Shown: piece after piece, positions 46,901 through 58,900 of the stretch | How the letters are laid out: each line of letters opens with the position of its first letter | How positions within the stretch are numbered: the first letter of the stretch is position 1 | Source of the DNA: Aradus depressus | Taxonomy: Eukaryota; Arthropoda; Insecta; Hemiptera; Aradidae | NCBI GenBank assembly: GCA_963662175.1 | Contig: OY759216.1 | Span: forward strand, 52,345,087 to 52,409,086 | Length of the DNA stretch: 64,000 nt | Direction of reading: 5' to 3' | Position numbers and translations under genes: made by a program | The notes under the pieces: generated by a model | Told to the model about the DNA's origin: nothing | Seen by the model: only the letters and a program-made list of their open reading frames with translations | Databases searched by the model: none

Positions 46901-49900
46901 GCGGCATAATGTCTTAAGTCTGGGAGGTTTTTTAGTAGACGTAAGGTTTTCAAGTGTAGCAGGAATAAAATATTCGCCATAGTAGCCTCTTTTAAGGGGC
47001 GTGGGGTTGTCGACTCCCTAACATACTGCAATAGGGGGTTTTAATCAGAGATGAATGCATCCTGTGTTCCACCAATCAGAATTCGAATCTTTGAAATTAT
47101 TACGTATTCTTAAACTGTTCTTCAAAGGAAAGGAATAATAAGAAAAGAAAAAAAATGTTTTGTAGTAAAACTGTTTCGGCACAATAAAGATCTGAAATAA
47201 ATTATGAAATTTAAGGTGCTCAAAAATTATTCAATTTGATGAATTATTAAATGAAATCGGAATAATATGAAGTTATCGATATATAATATGAAGTACAGAC
47301 AACCGTTCAGACGGCCAGAGGCCATTCGGCATGGTCCAATGAAGTTATCGAACTAATAAGTATTTTACTAATAAATAATAATGGGTAATTCGTATTTTTT
47401 ATTTAGTATGGAGTAGGGATTCGAATTTACGTCAATGCTGTCAAGGTTCGAGTTCACGAACCTCGAATATTTTGTGGATTCGTTTTGCCAACCTCTAGTA
47501 TTAATCTAAAGATAAATATGTTCTCACTTAAGGTCCTGTACAAAATTATTCGAAGATAACATTTTTCGGTAGAACAAGAGCTGAGAAGGCAGAAGGCAAA
47601 GTGCACGATCTACTTCCCTATTTATTTCGGGAAAATCGCTGTAACAGTGAAAGAATGACAATGTGTTTATAGAGACTGACAAAAGAAAGAGTGGACTTGC
47701 ATACCTCCACCTCCGGGCATTAAAGGGCGAATGGTTCAAAATTTGAGTACACTTAGACTGCTCTGCAACTGAAAAGAAATATTTTTATCAGTAGCTGATA
47801 TTGTTACAGTTCAATAACTGTAATTATAGTTGCAGTCGGTAGCATTTGCCTTCTCAGCTCCTTGACTGTTAAGTGGCATTATTAAAACTGATATAAACAT
47901 ACCTGCATACAGGAGTTCTGAATGTAGCAGTGCTGAAGATTTCTTGGACATTAGTGCTGGTGTCTAGTGTCTGCTCATTCTGTACTTCTGGTTCATCCAT
48001 ACGCCCTCTGAAACAATATGTAATAATATGGTGAAAAAAAAAAAACACTCCATAAAGATATTTTTGGAGAATTAGGGACAAGCTTAAGTAAAAAGTGGTC
48101 GGTGAATAACCGGTAATGTACTTCCCCACAACGAATTAATCAATTAACTTTCCGCTCCCCCCCCCCCCCCCCCCCCCCAAACTAATAGACGGTTTGCGCT
48201 AATATTCAACAGTTGACTTACATAGGGGCTTCTAAATCCTCATACTAGATAAATTCATTATTTGAGTTGACTTCCCCCCCCCCCCCCCCCCCCCCCCTTC
48301 CCTCACATATGAAATTCCGTGTCAATTCATTCACTTCAATGGCAGTTATTACAGTCCCTCCCCTTTGGTCGATTTGGCTGAAAAACAATAGGTGTCGTCG
48401 TTAGAAGGTTCTGGTTTCACATATAAAATTTCTTGTCGATTACATTCATTCTGTCGGGAATTATCGTGTTCTTAGACAGAAATTTTTTAAGTAGTAGGGA
48501 AGTAAAAATGGTCAAAAACTTAGATTGCTTTTATTTATTATTTACCAACAGGAACCGAGATAAGTTTTTCTATGCCATCTTTTCATCGGTTGATCGTATC
48601 ACAAAGCAGGGTTAGGTCAGTAGAATTATGTGTACTTGGCACGTAATATATATTCTATTAGAACACGTTATATAATATTAGGTTTTAATGTAGAGACATT
48701 AACCCATTGCTGTCAGATCCCATTATAACTTCTTGGAGAAATAACTGCGGGCTCAATCCATTCTTTAAAACCCTCATTGTTATTTAATAGTTCCATGCAC
48801 AGTTCAATATCTTTGTTAGCAATCGAGTTTAGTCAATAAGTGAGTAAAGTTTCTCATTATCCATATAATTGGTATGAAGATAACTATTTTGTCATACTCC
48901 TATTATTATGGATAGTATGTACTTTGGACAGATGACTTGAACGTTTTCGAACGTCGACATCGAAGCATTCATTTTTCAATGACAGTTTTCAATGCTGAAA
49001 ACATTAATAATTAAAAATGAGCTAAAGGAACCCATTTGTATACATTCTAGATCATTCCTCCTCCCGAATGGAAACCAAGAGTCGACGGCTACAACGTAAA
49101 TGACATTGACATAAAAATAGAGGCGCCGATATGTCAGGTGGTAACGGGGAAACAAGGGCTCTACCAACAGATCAACATCCAAAAGAAGGCGATGAGTGTC
49201 TCTGAGTACCAGAAGATGGCCTGCTCTGCCAAGTACTGTACCCCGCCTCATGATGACCCAGAGGACCTTGAGAGGAAGTACTGGAAGAACATCACCTACA
49301 ATCCTCCCATCTATGGTGCTGATGTGAGCGGCACCCTCACTGACAATTCTGTCACCGTAAGTATTATGCTATTATTTATTATTATTACAGTATTTCAGAG
49401 CTGCATTCAAGAATGCCGTAACCTCATTGGGGGCCCTTAAAACAATGTAGAAGTAGAAAAAATTGAATATTTAAAATATAACAATTAGGACAGGAAGGAG
49501 GAGAGATCAGGCCTGGGATCTATAAAAACAAACTTGTAGAATTTCAGCCGAGCTTTCCGCACTGAGTGTGCCTTCTTCAGGGTCTGTATTGACTGACATA
49601 TATATATTATTAATGAGTTGATGTATGCTGGATTTGAGTGAAGATATAACATTAAAATTGAATGTGACTAAACCAACAAAATAACATTTAAATTATTTAC
49701 ATCAAAATAAACGCCAAAACACGTATCATTAATCTAGTTCAGTGGTATGCGTGCTTGCCTTCTGAGCTCAAGGTTGTGGGTTCGAAACCCGGCCGAGGTC
49801 CTTAGTTTATTTTATCTGGGAGGTAAAATAAACGTAAGCACGCCGTCCTTCGGATGGGACGTTAAGCGATGGTCCCCAGCCTGTACGATGTCAGGTACTT

Positions 49901-52900
49901 GTAAAATAGGTGAATAAAAATTTAGGACTCCCACAGTAGAGTCGGGCTCATGTCCACCAGAGTGACGAAAGAGCGAGCGCTATGGTGGTAGGCGATATGA
50001 CCTTGTAATTAAAGCCATAATAACTAATTGTCATCATGAACATGGTTCAGACTTTAACCATGGTTAAACTTTATATAATTAATATGGTTCAAACGTTAAC
50101 CATAATAATGATATATATTTATGTTTTATTTTAAATAGTGTGATAATTCGTTGATATAGGAGATTTACGATTTACTTTAGGTGACCATATATTTTGTTTT
50201 GTTTAAATATTGTAATTTATTTTATTTTATAATTTCTGTCCGCTCAGGATGTTTTTGTTCAATTATTTTTAAACGTTTCACTCATGATGTACGTTTTATT
50301 TGGTTATATATGTCTATGTCTAGATATACTATTTTAATTTGTTTTGATGTAAATAATTTAAGTTATTTTCATATCTTCTCTCAAATCTATAACTCGCATA
50401 TATAATTCACTTATAATGTATAATGTCAATACAAGCCCTGAAGAAGGCACACTAAGTGCCGGAAGCCTGACAGTTTGTTTTTATAGACCACAAGCCGGAT
50501 GTCTCTTCCTTCCTACTAAACATATTATATCCGCACTTACAATAAAAATAAAGTTATGAATGACAACATCTACAATTCGTTTAAACTTGTGCACATAATG
50601 TATTCGTGAAAAAGGAAAAAGATAAATTTCTACAAACAAATGTACGTTTTACTTAGAAAGAAAATTTTTACTTTAGAAGGAAATTGTCAGTGATGTGATG
50701 ATACCCACACTACTGTTATTTTTTCATGTATTCGCGTCGAAATAAGTTTTAAATATCTCATAACTTGTAAAAACATTCTGGTAATAAGAAGTTACGTATG
50801 CATATCTTTCTCACTTCCGGGAGTATTTTTTGCATAATTAAAAAGAAAAAAAAAAAAATTTTGGTAGTAGGCGAGAAGACCGCAGTTGAAGCCCATGGAT
50901 AAGACGCAAAAAAATAAAACAATGGGAACTGCTAATTACGCCGTAGTTACACTAAGTAATACTCTAGAAGTTAGTCTCTCTAGTTACACTAGTAATACTC
51001 TAGAAGCGTATATATCATACGTTGATATACATCGATAGAGATCTACCTACGATATCAATTGATATGACATAATTGTATTGTCGATTACCGTTTAAACGTT
51101 TGAGGGGATCAGGTATAAATCAGAAAAACGCACGGCGATCTATTATTTTTTATATTTGGGAAAAATCCAGCGCTTGGGTATGCTCTGTCGATGTTCAATT
51201 TTTTAAATTTTGTAGTGATTTGATAACTGCTTGAAAACTTCGTTTCAAAGAGTAAAACTACTATTTTTTTCACGAAAGAGACTCAATGCCGTTATATAAT
51301 ATTAATTGTTCAAGTGAAATGTAAAAATCAAGCGCTTATGGTATGCCTTGTCGATTTTGATGTTCTATTTTAAAATTATATTTATGAATTTTGTAGTGAT
51401 TTGATAACTGTCGGAAAAATTCACTTCGAAGAGTAAAAATAATAATTTTTAACGAAAGAGAATCCATGCCGATATATAATTTTTTATCTTTACATTGCTT
51501 ACAACTAATCACACTTTCCATTTCGTATTTACATTTAAATTAAACTACATATATTATTTGATGTTTACGAATATTTATTAATAATTATTACCATTTACAG
51601 GAGTGGAACATAAACAATCTTGGAACGATTCTGGATTATGTTAACGAGGACTATGGGATATCAATTGAAGGCGTGAACACAGCGTACCTATACTTCGGCA
51701 TGTGGAAGACAACATTTGCCTGGCATACTGAAGATATGGATCTGTACAGTATCAACTATTTGCATTTTGGGGCTCCCAAAACATGGTTAGTCATTTACTA
51801 TTTTCAAATATATCTTCCTCTATTTACATAGAAATTTAGTACAAAAATAGATTTATGGACAGAATGAAGCGAAGTCTCTCATAGGTCCAAGTTTGTTGTT
51901 TGTGTGCTTGTATTTTCCATTATTAGGTCATCGAACAAAATATATATATTTTATATACATTTTACATATATTTAATTATGCATATTCAAAATAAAACCAG
52001 CCTCGTTAGTTGGTAGATCAATAAAAAAAAAAAAAATGTTAAAATGACTCCAAATAAAACGCTTCGGAGAAATAGTCTTAGGCAGTCAACTACTTGTTCT
52101 AAAAACAAACTCACTACAGGGCGTTGTTGACATGGTTGGTAATTTTTCAAACGTGTTTTTAGTAATATTTGACATAAGTTTTTCTATTTACATTTTTTGT
52201 GTTAAACACTATTTAAAAATATATACTTGTTCAATAGGAAATACGTACGTAGGTAATCATTTTCTGATATAGAGAAATTTAAGAATTTTCCTAAAAGAAA
52301 ATTTGAGGTAAACTTGAAATAAAGTCAAAATCGTTTATAACGTCAACGGATATATTGTACAATCGGATATAACGAACAAAATAGTCCGTCCGAGGAGTTA
52401 ATGTTGCTTACAACGAACACATCGGTTAAAGCGAACACATCTGTGTGCTTCTGAAGAAAGAATCGTTCAAGTGCACCGCTTCCTGGATTCAACGTTTCCG
52501 ATCTCGCGACAATATTATTCATGGAAAACTTCATGTGACTCAGCAGCTGTTGACCGATCAATTATGAGTGACTCTGGTAGAAAATGTGTGGCGAATCATT
52601 TATAAAAATAAGTGTTTACTGAATTAAGAGGTATCATTAAATTAATTAATATTGTCAAGGTAAGTAGTGCTTTGTATACAGTTTTTACCTCAGACACTAT
52701 TAAGGTTATGATTGTAGTTCTACGACGCCAAGGATACTTCCTGAAAAGACAGCTGGGATCGCCAGTGGTCATCAGCTGCTTCTACATTCAAGTTTTTTTT
52801 TAACTGCCATTATAATTTTTTAATTTGAATTTTCCTTTTTAAACATATTAATGGTTAATTAAAATTTAGTTGTAGCTGTTGTAGGTATTTATAAAAGGGT

Positions 52901-55900
52901 TCGTGTTATAAACATCGATATAACCTTAGACTATTTATTTTTAAACGCCAGCGGAATAACGTTAAAATTATTAACACGTGTCCGGAAAGAGCTGGTCTCG
53001 ACCAAGTTTTCATTACGTAATGACAAACCTCAAGCAGACAAGAAAAAACTGAATTAATTTCACATGATTTACTTTTTTCTGAAAATTTACTCACCTATTG
53101 CCATTTTTTTGTTTTTGTGGATGTGATTCTGTAGTTCGAACTACTCTGTACGAAACTATTAACCTAAAGAGCTGATTTTTTCTTGACATTAGTAACATTG
53201 AACTAGCATCTGCTAATAAACTATTAAGACCTTTAGTGGTTTTAATACTTAATGAGCTTGTTTTAGTAACAAGAAAATCGAGTTTTTTCAGGCAGCTTCC
53301 TGTTTTCATGATTCAACTTTAGTATTCACATGTGAGTGGCGTCATTGAGAGGGGATGCCTCCTTATCGATTTTTTGTAATTTTTTTAATGAAACCAATAC
53401 CTATTAAACTATGATGATTTTAAACAAATTTTCTTCATTATTCTATCTACTTTTGTAGTAAGGTTATTTCCGACGAGTCACTCAAATCAATTCTGGTAAA
53501 CAGAAAATTGAGGAAGGTTATAGACTGTTATAGTAAGTATTGAAGCGTAAAAATGTTGTTTTTCGTAATTTTTTAACTGTGCACAACTGTATTTTTAAAA
53601 ACAAATATAAACTTTACAATTTAATATTGTTACATCAACTGTGTAAGTAAACGAAGATAGCGTCTATTTCTGGGGCCCATTGCGTCATACCGTTAGGTTG
53701 GATACTAATCGAGATGCTTACTAAATGTTTTCTGCCCATTACATTACGTTGTGTTTTTGAACATAAATGCATAAGATTGGGTTCAAAAATGATAAAATAT
53801 TTATGTAACTCACTTTTTTTTCTTCTTCTGCGTCGTACATCAGTCAAGGCCATATGGATCTTGGACCATGTTCGCCATTTTAGACGACAATCATCCAGTT
53901 TTTTTCGTGAATATAATGTTATTTCATCATGTTTTCTGGTCCAACTGTTCATATTAATCATCTAATCTGTCATTTCATTTCATTTCGATTGTTCGTATAT
54001 TTATTTATTTTTATAATTTCCTGGAACATGAAAATAATTTTGTTGTAAACCTCATTTTTGTTTATTATTACTTCTTTCAGTTGCTTATATTATTAAATAT
54101 AATTTAATTATGCTGCTTAGTAAGTGCATGCATGGTTAGGCTTAAATGGAAATATTAATTTAAAAAACTACTTATCTAAACTTCGATGTGTTGAGCAACA
54201 GTTACTTTTTACTCTTGCTATTTGTACATTTCTTTGTTTTTTTAAAGTATAATACCCCTCTGTGGGCTTTTGTTTCATCTAACAGTAATAAGTAACAGTT
54301 ACAAGAAAAAAAATGTAATAAGTAAATTATTTATACGTACTATTTAAATACATTTGTTGACAGAGATTTACGAACAACAGCAACAAAAAAATAATAAAAA
54401 TATACAATACATACCATAGGCTCAAGTTGTCTTAAGACTGTATATGAGTGGCTATGTTGATGTGAAGTGTGGTCTTGGGCCAGCAACGTAACTGTGGGAC
54501 AAATGAAATGCCCTACCGATCCCCTCCCCTCCACTCCCACCACTCCTACCCGTCCCCTTTCTGTTTGTTTATTTCCAGTTTTATACTAAAAAACATACGT
54601 TTTTCAGTGAAAGTATTAATGTTTTTTACATTTTAATAGCAAATAATTTATTATTTGTCAATGTCACAGCCCCGTTATCATTTTGAACAAAAAAAGTTGT
54701 AAGGTTAATTTTTAAGTGTTTTCTGTGAATCTAACCTTTCTCATTAGCGTTAACACGACTTGTTCACAAATTTCAATTTTATATGCTGTTTTTTTGTATT
54801 TTGTTTGTTTGTTTTGCTTCATTCAAACTTGCCCTGACAACCTCGAATAATTAATATTATCAAGACGTATTCGTATTTTGACAAATTTTCCGTTAGTCGA
54901 ATTCACCGGCAGCCATTACATCTTAGTCCTTTAGAGGTAATAAGTATCTTGGAAAATTTCTTACGAAGTTAAAGAATTGTATTTTATTTAAGTTGAATTT
55001 CTGTTATTCCCAGTTCCATTGTCAGAGGTCGTACCGCCCTAATTGTTTAAAAAAAATTCTAGTTAGTTACCTAAAGAATTTCTTAATAACATTTATTTTT
55101 AACCCTCCTAATACCACGTGACCTGTGAAACGAAAAATACCACGTGGGGTCCTTTTGAGACCCCACTTCATTTTTCAATTTTTCATGTACCAACTACCTT
55201 TTCATTCTAACTTTTTCAATCAAGTTCATTCAAAAATGAGGGAAAAATAACAAAGAGTTTAAAAAGTTGAGAAAAAATGGTATAAAAAATGATTATCAAA
55301 AAAAAAAGTAAATCATGAAACTTATAAAAGTATATTCGCACTATGGGTGCTATTATTATTTACATTTAGCGCAAAGAAATTTTTTTGTGACATGGTTTTT
55401 ACATACGTGCTTCTAGCTCATCAAGTTTTTCATCGTCCGTTTCCAAAACGTCTTGAACATCGGAGATCACTTCGAGCTGTTCCGTTTCCACAAGGGCCTC
55501 CTCAGATTCAAACCCTGCGATCTCCCTGGCACGCTCTACTAACATCAACGTTCGCGAGGACACAATGTGTTCCATGATTTATCTTTACGGTCCGAACCGT
55601 CAACGCATACTGAAATTAGATCTAAATAAAATTCAAGAGGTGAACGAGAAGTGGAAACCAAGAAATGTTGATCAGAAAGAGCTCCAGCGGGTGCGGGCAA
55701 TGTCTTCTTGGAATTGCAGATCAATTGAAGAGCAAACGTAACTTTTCGGAATTGTTTACTGAGTGGAACTTCTTGAAAATACTTCTCATCAGACGAACGA
55801 AAATGTGATACGGATAATACCACGTGGGGTCCCGCGTGACCCCAACTACGTTTTTGTGAAAATATTAATTTATATCAATTTTTAAAATACAAACTGAATA

Positions 55901-58900
55901 CATTTTCTTAATGAAATCGAATGGAGATAGTCTACGGATAAATGTCTTGAAGCCTCATCGAAATAGAAATTATATTGAGCAGTTCATACACATTTTAAAA
56001 CGCATGGGGTCTTTTTTGACCCCACGTGGTATTAGGAGGGTTAAAGATGCAATAGCAATAATTTGTTGTATATTAATTATGAATTGATATGATGGTTACA
56101 CCGAAACATTGAATAGGTGTAATGACCAAGAAGTCGAACACCTTAATACATCAACCAACCGAATCATTGAATATGTGTAATGACCAATAAGTCGAACACC
56201 TTAATACATCAACCAACCGAATCATTGAATATGTGTAATGACCAATAAGTCGAACACCTTAATACATCAACCAACCGAATCATTGAATAGGTGTAATGAC
56301 CAATAAGTCGAACACCTTAATACATCAACCAACCGAATCATTGAATATGTGTAATGACCAATAAGTCGAACACCTTAATACATCAACCAACCGAATCATT
56401 GAATATGTGTAATGACCAATAAGTCGAACACCTTAATACATCAACCAACCGAATCATTGAATATGTGTAATGACCAATAAGTCGAACACCTTAATACATC
56501 AACCAACCGAATCATTGAATAGGTGTAATGACCAAGAAGTCGAACACCTTAATACATCAACCAACCGAATCATTGAATATGTGTAATGACCAATAAGTCG
56601 AACACCTTAATACATCAACCAACCGAATCATTGAATATGTGTAATGACCAATAAGTCGAACACCTTAATACATCAACCAACCGAATCATTGAATAGGTGT
56701 AATGACCAATAAGTCGAACACCTTAATACATCAACCAACCGAATCATTGAATAGGTGTAATGACCAATAAGTCGAACACCTTAATACATCAACCAACCGA
56801 ATCATTGAATATGTGTAATGACCAATAAGTCGAACACCTTAATACATCAACCAACCGAATCATTGAATATGTGTAATGACCAATAAGTCGAACACCTTAA
56901 TACATCAACCAACCGAATCATTGAATAGGTGTAATGACCAAGAATCATTGAATGTACCTACATATATATATTGCTGTTCTAATTATATTATTACCAACTA
57001 CTACCACGAATCGGCCATTCTGACAAAATGATCTTCAGCCAAGAGATCCGAAAATATTACGCGACATCAGCACTCGTTAATACGATAATTCTAACATTAA
57101 AAACATCAAGCATTACAGAAAAACATAATATCATCGCACATACAACACTACGAAATATATTGAGGGCGCCGATAGCTCAGCATGGTTGTCTACTAAGCTC
57201 AAGATCGCGTGTTCGAAACCCGGCCTTTTGATATGAGGTGAAGAAAAAAAAAAAAAAAAATCATCCACTAATCATAACTAGCATACTCAGAGCTGTATAA
57301 CACAAACACACGCCCCAAGTTCTGAGTGTATACCGCTTCAGGTGACCTCACATCCAGTCAGATAGCAGCCTCTTCCACCTGGCCCAGCCTACGGTTAGTT
57401 GGACCCTGGTATATATAAACCTGTACGTTAATGTTCAAACGTAATGATGATATTGTACACAGTAGAGCTAACTGATAACCCCATTTACAATCTGAACTAA
57501 GGTAATCTTGTTTCGGTAGAGATATGAACCATAAAGATAGAGAGAGATTTTAGAAGATTAGAGCACGGGAATATTCTTAAGAGTTGTTAAGGAAACTGGA
57601 AGACTAGGTTCTCTTGGTATCTGTAGAGCCAGGTAAGACAAGACGACAAGGTTCGTAGAAAGCCCAGCGCTTCCAGGAAAGGGATAAGCATTCGATGCTT
57701 AGGTCCATAGATGCACGCACCAGCCCATCTATTGAAGAAATTATCAGGGAAAATATTGTATTCATGGCAAATATAAATTTACTGAAATATACATTGGTAA
57801 TAAGAACAGATACGAAATAAATAGTTTATTGAACTATGAATGGGAGGAGTATCATAACTGAATATGTGTGACAATTCGAGTTTTCTACTTTTTTCGTGTT
57901 CGTCTCGAGTTTTTAACTTTCTAATCTGTTTTTTTTCTTAAATTATTTGTAAGGACAGTATAAGCAATTTCAATAATAAATGTTGCCTATTGGGGATGAG
58001 TAGTTCTGTCGACCATAGGAATACAATTATAAAAAGAATAAGCTCTTCTCAAAACAATTTCTTCGGGGAATCCCCTATAATGTCCTTTTTGATCTCGAAT
58101 TATTCGTACTCAAAATTTTTCGTTCGACCTCTAAACCATTCTCTCCTTGGAACAATTTGGCTGAAAATTAATGGAATTTCCGTCTATAGAAAATTCGTAT
58201 CTATACATTCATTTAATCGGCTGTTTTAGGGTTTTTGAGTTGAGCCCCTTCTCCTCTTGTCCCTCATTCCTTTCGGCCGATTTTGTTGAAACTTAGTAGT
58301 TGTCGTTTTTTAGGGGGTTCTAGTTAATTTTTGGGAATTATAATGTCCACAACTCAGGCATAATTTTTATTTTTGAATGCAAGGGTCGAAAAATATGAAA
58401 TTCTGGTGAAAATTCAACATAGAATTGTTAACTGATTAAATGTTTCCCTTATACTACGTATAGCTGAGGAAATAAAAATTATTGGGGAATAACCATAGGG
58501 AATGGTGAAGGTACCTGAATAGAAAATATGTAGTTGCAAGACTATCCGCCAGGTGACAGTAGTGTGACCCTTCATGGAGGCAGTGTTGCCCGGTGAGTCA
58601 GAAATTCCCTGGTTTGAGGGAAGTTTAACGTAGAAAACGGAACAATGTATATTGGGGAGTAATTGACAATTGAATGGAAACTTTCTATTTTTCGTATTTC
58701 CAAATGAAGAAACTGAATGGAATTTTCATTTTTTATTTTCATTTAATAATTATTATTACAATTCTACATCCTGTTAAGTCGTTACATGGGAGTAGGGGGT
58801 CGTTCCAACCATTGAATCGTGCTATTGATTGTTTTGTACTAAGCGATGAATCTGTTACGAAGTATCGATAAATTCAACATGTTTTCAGGATTTGGGAAGT

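Noticed and set aside
56103..56945. CRISPR-like array
   Set aside because: Units are contiguous with no unique spacers, and the DNA is animal nuclear. It is a minisatellite. The same applies to the arrays at 37708 and 44231.
57490..57760. Less AT-rich block considered as a structural RNA gene
   Set aside because: No consensus RNA motif, box or strong fold could be recognised by eye.
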